A stretch of 64,000 nt of DNA from Bemisia tabaci (taxonomy: Eukaryota; Arthropoda; Insecta; Hemiptera; Aleyrodidae), in NCBI RefSeq assembly GCF_918797505.1, contig NC_092802.1, positions 11,737,480-11,801,479 on the forward strand. The letters run 5' to 3'. Under the pieces are notes generated by a model, which was not told where the DNA came from, did not search any database, and saw only the letters and a list, made by a program, of their open reading frames with translations. Positions 1-12,251 of this stretch are shown in pieces. The position numbers were made by a program, and so were the translations under genes. The stretch's first letter is position 1. Each line of letters opens with the position of its first letter.

Positions 1-1545
1 CTCGATTTTCAAAAAATGGATGTGGCTTAGGTTGATAGAAGGTTCAAGCATTCCTGAACAGTTTGGCTGGGACAGCAAGAAAACAGGATAACTTTAGACA
101 CCTAAATATTTTTATTTTTAAAAAATTGAAAAAATACTTTTTCGTGGTTTGAAATGGAAATTCAATCACATTACTTTCTTTCCACTTTCACAAATTTCAA
201 TTTTTTACTCTCTAAGACACACTTAAAATATTCTTGTACATTTCTCCATGTTCAATGGAAATCAATCCTTGCGTCTTGGAATTGGGACAGTTGCGAATTC
301 AATTGGCATTCAATATTTTTAGAAATTAAAGAAACACCAAGACCGCAGTCTCACTATTGAGGAAAAAAATCAGGAAAGGGACAGGTAATCTGTGCAAGTG
401 GAGTTTAGCAAATGATTAAAGATAAGTCAACAGTCATTTTTACAACACAGTTTTATTTTTAAAGCGTTTTGGTATGTCTTGCTATAATGCAATAACCTCA
501 GATCTGATTCCACTTGACTCCTCTTACAGTCCACGTCAAGGGATATGACCGTCTTTGAGAGTACGAGAAGAAATCTGCCATATCCATTATCCCATCGAAG
601 CTAAATGTGATAATTAGGGTGGCGGATGAAATTCTTACTCCAAAAGAAGGTCATAAAATTTGGTGAGGACTCCACCAAAAATGATAAGTGTCAGTGTCAA
701 ATATTTTCCTCTTCTTTCTGTAAATGGTTGACCAAATTTATCGACAGGACACCAACTTCATCTACAATTTTTAGCTATTTGTATTTAACAATTTCGAAAT
801 TTCGAAAATTTGTAACGAGTGGTACGATTAAAAGAATTGCATTGCCCTTTTAACAGCGTCGCGAAGTATAATCGATATTTTCTATTCTTATTTGAGACCG
901 AAAATCTACGCTCGTATAATGATATGATGAATTGCAGGTATGGTATGTAATCTTTGCGTCTTTATCGATGTTGCTCACTGGTATTGATCACAAAAAGTCC
1001 GATTTGTGTGAAGCTTTTGGAACGTTGCTTTGCAAAAAGTATTTATTCGCTACTTTGGGCCATCGGTATGTGTAATCTAATCAGATTGTAAAGGTAGACA
1101 TTTCGTCGCTCCCCCACGAAAGAACGTAACTTCATTACAGTGTTGTCAAATTTCCCCTTGCAAACTATATTTTTATCATGAGAATCTTCGACAATTCTAA
1201 CTGCATATTTCACTGATTTTCCTCCAGATCCGATGCAAGATTCAGAAAAATTTTCGACAAAAATTGCACGGACTCACTCTTGTTAAATATTGAATTGTTT
1301 GAGTCAATTTTGTTACCTTGGAATGGAGTTAAGTACCTTCGTCCAGGAGACGCGATTTGTAAATATTTCCTCTTTTTTCTCCTCCTCTTTTTCATTGCCA
1401 TTCATTGTGTTTAAAACTTATGGTGCATCCCTGCACTGTTATTCAGCAATGGGAAAAGTATAATTTTATATTTTTAAAAATGAGGAAAATATCGCTCTTC
1501 CTTTCAAATCACAGCCATTCTCTTCTACCCTCTTGTTTCCCATCC
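1..1545. other. 3' flank of transporter gene A, no gene recognised
   Basis: This AT-rich stretch lies downstream of the minus-strand gene A. Short open frames here have no recognisable motifs and look like chance. I see no repeat family shared with the rest of the window and no clear polyadenylation signal. Confidence 0.5.
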
Positions 1546-1961
1546 CTAAAGTTTTCCTCGCATGACAATTTTCGGCGCAATGGTTTCAACTTTCGACCTC
1601 TCAGTTTCAGCGACTGAATTCCGGCTATTGCCGAGAACTTTTCCATTCCCTACTTCTGACTCTTTGGACCAAGTAAACCTCACACTTCCAGCGACAGAGC
1701 CACCGTTCTCCCCACTCTGATCTCTGTATGAGATTGATTTGTGACTTCCGTTCTCTGAGTTGCCTTTTCCGATCGTTTCTTTTGAATTGTGTGTGGAATT
1801 CTTCCACTCCTTCATCGGAATGTCTTTCTTTCCGTCCACCAAAGTGTAATCGGGTAATTTCTCCACGGACTTGTACTTCCTGTACTTGTAGGGAACGGCC
1901 AAAGCGATTAAATGGCGATATTCAAAACCATGAGTCCAGCGTAGAACAAGAATTGTTGAGC
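1546..1961 (-). CDS. Gene A exon 15: last membrane helix and C-terminal tail, frameshifted
   Basis: The exon follows a tttgcag acceptor and begins AQQFLFYAGLMVLNIAI, matching genes B and C, then meets TAA. Shifting one base restores the Tyr-Lys-Tyr region seen in all three copies (YKYRKYKSV here) and a frame that stays open for 118 codons to 1546. Its length of 416 nt is one short of a multiple of three, so a single-base loss near 1909-1911 is the simplest reading. The tail is rich in Lys, Ser, Asn and Glu and is cytoplasmic by family topology. Confidence 0.85.
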
Positions 1962-4900
1962 CTGCAAATATAAAAATTCCGATAAATGAAAATGATTCTG
2001 ATAATGAAGACGCTGGTAGATCGTTACTCTTTTAAACCAAAAGAGTTCAATTACATAGGGGTTTTGGAAAAAGTCATAAATACAATGGTTTGGAAATGAT
2101 GACGTATCTCAGTTGAGAATGCGTTCAAAATTGGGGAATGAAAACACCATCGAACCGAGAAAGACCTCTCTCCTCTCACACTACACTGGAAAAAAAAGAC
2201 ATTGGATCTAGAGTCCAGACTCTTTGAAAACATTGACAAGAAAAAATACTCTTGATTCAATCGGATTTTTGCTTGAATCAAAACGAAATCCGCCTAAATT
2301 AAGAGGCTTGGTTCTTGATTTAAGCTTAAATCCGATTGAAACAAGAGTATTTTTTCTTGTCGATGTTTTTAAGAGTCTGGACTCTAGATCCAATGTGTTT
2401 TTTTTCCAGTGTATCCACCCGAGACGCCTTTAAGAGCCAAAGGCAATTGAGGGTTTTTAACTGTCTTGCAGATAGACATTTTGCGTGATGAAATTCCTCC
2501 TTACAAGACCGGTCTATCTGCATGGAAACTTGAAGGAATTTCTTTTGTTCAGTGTCAGCCTCGATATAGCTCATAAAGGTCTCGAAATTATCATGAGATT
2601 CTCGTCTTAATTCCAAAACCACATTGACATCATTTTCTACTGATCCACTAAATTCTCGAAGCATGTTTTATTTTACCTTTTGTAAAACAAGACGAACAAG
2701 TGAAATAAGCGCGAATGCATGAAAATCTCTCTCTGCAGAATTATACTACTAAATAATTAATTTTTTACGTTCGTTTCTGCGTCAATTAATGCTTTTTTGA
2801 CAAGAAAAGTTTGAGCTCTAAAGGTAGCATCTGAAAGTTGACCCTGGATCATTTACCTCTCATCGAGGACCACAATCGAAACATTTCTATCTCCGATTGC
2901 GAAGTTGCCAGTTTACGCTCGCCTTTTATTTTTTCTAAATAAAAGCAACCAACAGATTTTGATAAAGTTTTAAAAAAATGCTCACTCATCCTAAAACACT
3001 TCGCATGACATTTCACTGAGTTATTTTGATCAGTTCTGACTCCCTCAAAAAAATTAAACATTGGCGATTTTGAGACCTACGACGGAGGTACGTGTTTTTG
3101 ACTTTTCCCATCGTGTATCGTGTTACCGGACGATCCACAGCCTTTCAAATTGTGATGATTTATATTTGTTGTTAAATTTTAAACCATCTTCTGTAATTAA
3201 TGAAAATTTGTCAAATTACCGGCGAGAGAATACGGAAAAAGCTTATTTCCGAGATGATGACCACAAGCAGATTGCCCAGTGCGTCAGACACGTACAGTAC
3301 CGAGGTCATCAAAGATTTCATGCTTTCAGGAGCCTTTCAAGCAGAAAAAAAGATAAAAAAACATTGTACACATTGTACACATTGTTAACATATGCACTAA
3401 GGGGAAAATGGTATTATTTATCAGCTTACAAAGACAAGTTCGTAGGTTTTTTTTTTTTTTTCTATCGAAGGTAAACTTACAATGGAGCAAATGTATGTAA
3501 ACATATACACAGGTTACCTTATTAGTCTTTACAACTTTGTTTTTATGATGAAAATCAAACATTAATATTCGTTTCACTAAGATTTTAGAATGCTGAAAGG
3601 TTTTTGTTTCATATTTGGCTAGCTTTAATTGATACTATGAGGAATAATTAATCGTTTTACCTTTCGAGTGAAATCAAGAAAATCTTCAATAATTCATGTG
3701 AAATTCAGAAGAGTTGAGAAAAACATGCTCGCAGTGAAGTAAACGTTGGCACGAGTAAATTTGCAGACTGTGGTGAGACAATGGTATGTAACAGGACATT
3801 TTTACTCAGAGAAATAAACGCAGGGAAAAGAGCTTGATTCAAAACATCCTAGTTTCAGAACTCTTAGTTGCTGATCATCGTAATAAAGTAACTAACTAAC
3901 CAATTACGTGTAGTGCATAAACTTACAAAAAAGTGCAGATTAACTTTTTCTCATCGATCGAATTTTAAAAACATTTTAAAAGCTCAAATTGAATTGATGT
4001 CGAGAGTTATACGTTCAAAACCACTTACCTCTGTGAAAGTAAATGACAAGTATGTGACAACAAAGAAAATTTCAGCCATTGTTACGACAAAAATCTGAGG
4101 GAAAGTCCAGAGCATGTGTAACGTTGCAGGAGGTGTTATTATGTGTAAGTTACCAACCTATTTCAACAGTGAGAGAATTTTGTTTTTTAGAAAACAGAGG
4201 AATTGTTCAAAAAGAGGATGCAATAAGAGTCCGTCGGCTATTTTTTCTCTGTCTAGTTGAGACCATCAAAATGGGACATCGGTGTGACTGACGTGTGTTG
4301 CTGATCAACCTAAAGAGCCGTCTTTAATTTTCGAACAATATAAATAAGACATTTTTTTTAAAAGACATTTTCGATATTTCATTTACGATTCACCCTCACT
4401 GGTAAAAAAAACCTGTTGGTTCAAGAGTGCAGTTTCTTGTCGCCGGATTTAAGAGTCTGGACTCTTGTTTCAATGCAAAATCAGCTTGAATCAATTCAAA
4501 ATCCGCTTGAAACAAGAGTTCAAGACTCTTAAATCCGGCGACAAGAAACTGCACTCTTAAGTCAATGCACCACGGCATTGGTCCAAGAGGTTTTTTTTTT
4601 ACCAGTGCTGTAATGAAGAAATAAATAGGTCTTGAATACTTAAGTATCTATTTTTTATTGAATCGAGGTTTTTGCTGCTTAATTTAAGCTACTCTTTTGC
4701 TTACTCACTCCGGTCATTTTAGTCTTGTTCCCAGAGAAATTCTGCTTGAATTTTGATTTAAAAAAAAAAAAAAACTCTTTGCAGCAACTTTAAAGCATTA
4801 TTATGCTTGTGCCCATCATTTACATTTTCAGTGTATGTTAACGCCTCTAAATTTTTGTTGCATTTCAAACAGTCGCATTGATGCCCCGTTTTGATGTGGT

Positions 4901-7900
4901 TATTGTAATGTTAGAAACATAGCCTACGAAATTAAGAAAATTAAAGAAATCAAAAAGAAGCATTTATGCTTTCTATGCAATTTCTTCACAAAGAATTAAC
5001 CGAATCACAATTTCGATAGATGTTAGTATTTAGCTCTACTTAGCAAAATCCCTCACATTTTCTGGACGGGCCAAGTAAATTCACGCCCCCACCCCCAGTT
5101 CCACGCATGTAGCCTGAACGTTACATCATCATATCTTTGCTACTTACGATTTGTTGGCCAATTTTCTGCAGTACCAACGTGTAGACACCACCACTCTCCA
5201 TCAAAAGATCGGTCATGACTATTTCATTGTTCAAAATTGCTACATAGCTGAAAATAGAAAAAGATGCAACATAAAAGCTTGACAGAAGATTGACCGTCAA
5301 TGATTGAAAAATAATCATGCCACCTGCAACTGACCAGTTCCCTATGAACGCATGATAGCTAGATGTGTTTTTAGTGTGCTCTCTGAATGAACAATATACA
5401 CCACTGTATTCTCCTATGGTGTTAGGTTTTTTTCTTATTTTGCGTTCAACTCTCCAGAGCGACACTATATTTGACAGCAAAAAATTGATATGAACTATTG
5501 ACACAAAAACAAGTTTTCGACATTCGAGTTTCATGTAAAAAACTTTGAGGTAAAAGGAAAAAAACAAATATCAGATCTAAAAATTCATATAGTTCAAAGT
5601 TCATATCGAAGCATGTCAATCAAAACCCAACGCTCAACGAAAATAAAACGAAAAATCGAAAAACTTTTTTGCCTTGGAGGCCGCCCAAGAAAATGATCCA
5701 AATTTAACAAAGAATCACTTGCACGTCAAATTAATTTAGTTAAATTAATTAATTAATAAATTAATTAATTAATTAATTAACTAAATTAATTAATTAATTA
5801 ATTAATTACTAAATTAATTTGACGTGCAAGTGAGGTCTTTTTTAAATGTTGACCCATCACTCACAGAAAAAAAAATCAACCAATTCCAATCCAACCTGAT
5901 GTATATTTCAATGTGTTCAATATTGAACAGATTAATCTAATCGATTTGGTTTGGTTCATTGAATTGACCATCGAGTATGAATATGTGTGTCTGGAAAATC
6001 ACCAGCATCAGCATTTAGAACAATTATTCTGATCTACAGTGCCTGTTCACTTACTGATATGCATTTACTTCAATATGTGATTGACTTGAACGTATGAGAC
6101 TTCGAGCGTATTTTTAAACGAATAGTTTTTTTTTAAAATTACAGTTGCGTGATACAGAGATGTTAATTCTTTGCCCATTGGCTATTTTTGGAAATTTTTA
6201 GTGTTCCCATGAAATTTTAAATTAAAAAACCTAGCATTGAAATTCTGAGCGTGCGTCGTATGGTTTTTACTTGCGATAGTGTCGTTTCTGTGATGTCATA
6301 TCTAAATAAGCATGCGGTGGTTTTGAAATCGAAGGATAAAGTTTTGATTCTTAGATTTACCTGCCAGAATAAATCTCCTCTGGAACAGGAACATGTTGCG
6401 GGCCGCTCAGTGAAAAATGAAACGTGCTGTCGTATTGGTTAATTAGCGTAAGAGAGCCGTTCAGATTGCTAATTACTCTGAAAACCAATGAAAGTACACT
6501 CTTGTTAAAATCATGTTCATGCATACGAGCTTTACTAACGAGCTTTTTTACGATCAATTTTCCTCCAGTCGCGAAAAGAGCGGAAGTCCATGTGTTAAAA
6601 GGGCGGAAGTCCAAATCAAAACTAAAAAAATTCCCAAAAAAGCAGGTTCAACATATCTAGGAGATTCAATTCTTATTAGTACAATCGGGATAAGTCATCC
6701 GCGATAGGAAATATTTTTCGTTTTTTTTTTTTGTATTCAAATTGTTCGTCGTACAGGAAGTTTTTTGCTTCTCCTGAAAAATTGACTTTTTGGACTTCCG
6801 CCCTTTTCGCATTTCTCGATTCAAATAATACGTTCGTTGTTGTGAAGCATGGAACAAATGGACTGCTGATTCAACAATTAAATTGTTGAAACGTATGCTC
6901 GACATGTTTCAAATGTACATTTTACAGTAATGGATAGCTAATTAAACCATGGAGGTGGTTAAAGTAGCATTTTTTAAGTATTAAATCTACACGGAAACAA
7001 ATCGAACACTTTTTTAACCATACAATATTGTGGAATCAGCAACTTCATTTTTTTCCGTGACGGACCTTCACTAGAAATTTTCAGACTTTTGTCGACATTT
7101 CTATTTTTACAGGGTAGTCCAAATGCGATCTTTGTGGACACTTTAAAATATTCTCATGAAATATGTCCAAATAGCCTTCGGTACATTATTTATATTATGT
7201 AGAGAAACATCGTTAAAGTATTGTAAATTAATCGCTAAAATCGTTGAACAAACTCTGACGTGAAATTACATTATTCAAACATCAAAATAGTTCCAATTCA
7301 TCTTACCGGTGTTAAGAGCATTTAATTTTTCCTCGCTATTCGCAATACAATGTTTTGTATCTGAGTGGAGGAAAATCACACAAGATTGATGTAGAATGAG
7401 CGATTCGTCAACTGTAACTGTAAGAGATCGTTGAACGACAAGGAATCGATCAATAATTTATATAATTAATTCATTTCATTTGTAATTAGTTTCGTTTTTG
7501 GACTACACGTTGGCAACCTTAACTCAACCACTACTCAAGAAGTAGATATGAAATAACTCACCTTACCCTAGGCGCATTGCTCAGAGCCTTACTGACGTCA
7601 TCATGTCCGGGGACTCGTAGTAAAGTCAACTGGTCGTTCAGAAGAGTTATTGCATATGATGTGCTCTGAAAAAATATTTAATTTCCTTTTCAGTTGTAAA
7701 ACGAAACATTTTCAAATTAAAAGTGAGGATAAAAGCAGGGCCGTATTTACCTACTTGCCGCCCATGGGCCGCCTGTATTTTGCCGCCCCCTTCTCACTCG
7801 TATTGAAGCATCAATAAAAACCATTAAGTGAACGTGCCAGCGGGGGAGGGGTGCATAAGACGCGTTTACTCTTGTTGACCACATTTTTGGGGGATGCCCT

Positions 7901-10900
7901 GTCAACACTACTAGCAAAAGTTAAGTTTTGTAAACCTATCTCTGTGTGGACAAGGCCTTCTATATTCATGAGAAATGAACGAAAAAATTATGAAAGGACA
8001 AACATGAATGTGGTTTAATGATTTTAACTTCCGCCACCGCGCCGCGCAGACCGCACCGTGTTTGGCGCAATGCGTGAAGTATTCACGCAGTCTTGTAGGC
8101 GCCATGCGTTTCACGCTGACCGCACTGTCTTTGGCGCAATACATAAAGTATTTATGCATTCTTGTAGGCGCTATCCGTTTCACGCTGCCCGCAATGACCG
8201 CACTGTGTTTGATGCAATGCGTGAAGTATTCGTGTAGTCTTGTAGGCGCTGATATGTGTTACATGCCGATCGCCGCGCCGATGGCTTCTCCTTTTCACCT
8301 CAAGTCCTCGTCATCATTGCTCTTTGCGCCTCGCCGTTCCAGGCCAAATTGCGTGTTTGGTTTCTCGATAACAGCAATAACTCGAGCAATAACTCGACTA
8401 ATTAAAGGTGCTGTCTCTTGTATCACTGAAAACGACAAAATTAAAAATTACTACGCTCTCAGGAAATGAGAGATTTTGTCGCATTTTCTCGTTTGTAATT
8501 TTTTTCTAAATCCGATATTTTTTTATACCTACATTTAAAAAAATTGCAAAAATTGCCGCCCTCTAGATTTGCCGCCATGGGCTGCGGCCAATGTGGCCAC
8601 CGCCACCCCCTTAATCCGGCCCTGGATAAAAACAAGTTTTATATTTACTCCCAATAGACTATCAAATCAAGACGCAAATTACCTTTGTAAATTTAATTTT
8701 TTGGATGATTTTAGTAATTTCATTGCGAAGAATGTAAGTTGCACAATCCTAGCAACATTGAAATGCTATTGGTTCTCTTTTGCAAAATGCACTCCACATA
8801 GACTCCGGCTCTGAATTTCACTCCTCGACATTCAACAGTGTATGTACGCCAATAGAGCACCTCTATTCGCCTTTTTAGCATCGTGAAAGTGAATTCTGAC
8901 CTGAGGCGGATCCAGCAATAGAGAATTTGCAGGTGTCTGAAATTTGATGAATTTTGTGTTTACGTCGAAACTACTGAGTGAACTGATCACGAGGATGCCC
9001 TTGGTTCATGAATTGAACAATTTTTAGAGAAGATGATCAATATTAGATGATCAAATTTTTAGAGATGATTATACAAAATGATCTAATCTGCTAAAATACG
9101 TGTGTTTAAATGGGAAATGCCGCCGGATGACGTCACCAGACGATAAATTTTCTCACTTTTAAATCTATTTTTATACTATGTTCCATATCAGAAAAAAAGC
9201 ACAAAAAATTCTGTGAAATCAGCTCTTTAAACACATTCAGACGAAGCGATAAAAAATTTGCGTGTAGTGTAAATTCTCCATTTGGCAACACCTGATCCTA
9301 TGGACACCACCCCCCCCCCCTCCGTTTAAACCTATGTTAAATAATCTATTATTGTCGGAGCACCTGATTCCTCTAAGAATCGACACATTTCCATTGGTTT
9401 AAATGGAGAAAAATAAGGTTGCCAATTTGCTGGATCCGCCAATGATACTGACCAGTACCGTGGCTTGCTTTGCGATTTATCGTTGTTTTTCCATTTGAAG
9501 CTGTGATAAATAATCGATTATTAGGTGGATTATGCGTCAAAGGTTAAGCAAATATTTTTAAAATTTTTTGAAGCTAAAAAAAATGTTTGAAAGTCACTCC
9601 AAGGACCATTATGGGCCAGCCTCACTGGAAAAGTCGCCTATCCTGATGTAGATTTTGATGTAAAGAATAAGAATAACGAACGAGACCTTAATCTGAAAAC
9701 GATCGAACCTTGAATGATCGATTACCGATTATCGTATGCCCCCATTTGAAGATATGGTAAATAATCGATTATTAAGGTGTTCGCTCCGAACACCCTGTTT
9801 ATCGATTCTTTCCCATATGTTTAAATGGCTGATCAATCGATATATCGCAAAGCACGCCACGTCACTGATTCTAACCTGTGCTTCATAAACAGCTATCTCC
9901 TCCGTCCAGCTCGTGGACCCTATCGTCACGTTCGAGCAATGAGCTTCGGCGTCGATCCTGAGTCTCTCTTTCAGAATTCCGTTCGTTCCGTTGGTGACTT
10001 CAACGTCGATGACTTGCAGCGCTCCCAGCGGCGGGATTGTGGACTGACCGCTAATCGGAGGATCTAACTCAATTTGACACGGGAGGCCGTTGAAAATCCT
10101 CAGCTGACCCGAACCGGGCACAGGAAGCACCGCGTAGGAGGGCTGAAACAAATGAAGATACGAGCGGGCCGATTATTGAAATTGATAGACAAAGCTATAG
10201 ACAAAGAAGACATAGGGGGTATAATGCAATCCTATTGGTTGAAATGGGTGGTTCTCATAGACTAAGGGGGAAAATGATAGACTAACTGTCGGGTCTCTCG
10301 TGGGTTGCCGTTAGTTAGTCCATTACCTACCTCCTATGTCCATTGCCACCAATAGGATCCCTCCAAATCTTTTTTGTCGTCTTTGTCTATAGCTTTTTCT
10401 ATCAGTTTCAATAATCAGCCCGCTGCCGGATGATTATTGAAATTGATGGACTAAGCTATAGACAAAGAAGACAAAGGAAAATGGAGCGATCCTATGCTGC
10501 CGTACTAAGGAAAAACGCTGTATGAACCTTCAGGCGTTGCCAAATTTTCTTCGATAAAATACAAATTTCCTGGTAAACTTACGAATATTCTTCTTCCAAT
10601 TTTTCAGGGAATTTTTTTCGTATTTTGATCTGAAGTTCCTGAGAATTTCAAGAAAACATATATTCATGACTCTCCTCAAAAATGAGCATTTTATCAAAGG
10701 CAACTCTCGAATGTTCATACGGCGTTCTTCCTTAGCACGGCAGTATGGGTGTAAGTGGGTGGTCGCAATGAAGAAAGTGGATCGCATTTTGCAAAAAGGA
10801 ACCAGCACGATTACAGAGTGTTCAAAATCGTGCATACAACATCTCCAATTCTTTCCCTGGTAAAAATTGGCGATAAGAGCTGCGTTTCAAAATACCACAG

Positions 10901-12206
10901 GAATTCTTATAGCCGGCTAATGAAGGCTACAGAAAATCATATGGCTGGCTGTAGAATGCGGAGAAAATCATACGGCTGGGCTATACGAAGCGATAAAAAA
11001 CTATGCGGCCGGGCTAAAGTTCCTATCGCCGGGCTTTACACTTTATCGCCTGGCTGTTGCTTTTTCGCCATCAATTATAAAAGGCTATGAGAAATTGTGT
11101 AGAAATTCATGTGCTTTGGAAATCATTAAGTTTGATACGGAACCACCATAATATTTACAAAACACTCACTATATTTTCCTTTAATACATATTTTTTTTCA
11201 TCAATTAAAATAAGAATAATCCATACAGGATGTGCAAACATTTCAAAATCATGAGTTGAATGACTCCGCCAGATTAAATATTAGAGCCTAACACAAAGCG
11301 GAGCGGCAACGCACTGGCGCCTACAAACCTAACAGGGATACTTCACGCATTGCGCAACGCGTGAAGTATCCCTGTTAGGTTCGTAGGCGCCGCGCGCCGC
11401 AGCGTGCCACGGCGCTTGAAGCAACTATTTCACAACAGAGGTATTGCACAGTATCATACGAAATGGAAGGCGCTCTAATATATTAGGAGTGGCAGGCATC
11501 CAACAAAAGTACGGAGCTTTCCTGGCAAAAAAAATCAAGATACTACAGCCCAAAAAGAGAGCAGTTGTCCAAAAACTCACTAAGTCCTAGCATCCGTAAT
11601 TAGTAACGTTTAGCATACACTTTATCGCCTGGCTGTTGCTTAACCGCCATCGGCTTTAAAAGGCTATGAGAAATTGTATAACCGGCTATAAAAGCTATTG
11701 GAAATCTTACAGCCGGCTGTAGGTCTATGGTATTTTGGAACATCTTAATATTTAATTTGAAAAATAGAATGAAATTGTGAATCAACCACTGTACTAATTG
11801 CGAGGGGCGTTGGTTCATTTGAAAGGTGTTGTTCTCAATGCTTCGGGAAAACTATAAATTATTTTCTGGGGTTCGTCCCCGATTTTTAAATCCCTAAAAA
11901 CTCATAAATTGGATGAGGGGAAGTGGGGGTTTTTTGTTTTTTGTTTTTCGGAAAAGTTTTGTTGCTACGCATCTTACTTTACTGTTTGCTGTCTTTTTAT
12001 CAGCTGTTTTCATTCAACAATCATCATTAAGTGAGGTTACTTCCAACACTCAACTGCCATCAACTTACATTTTTCTTTTCCCGCGTTTTTTTTTTTTTTT
12101 TTTTTTTTTTTTTACGGTTTTTCATGATTGCTTCCATCTTTTTCCTATTGCCAATTTTTCCTCATTAAGTCAATAACCTCCAAGTTTTTTTCTCATTTTA
12201 ACATAC

Positions 12207-12251
<45 letters not shown>

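Noticed and set aside
9729..9875. Extension of gene A exon 9 into SDVACFAIYR...
   Set aside because: The open frame runs into a foldback element that also occurs at 31605. The gttaga donor at 9876 matches the boundary in gene B.
11913..12176. Open frame with a hydrophobic N-terminus
   Set aside because: The Phe-rich end comes from a poly(T) tract. There is no family similarity and the region is repeat-derived.
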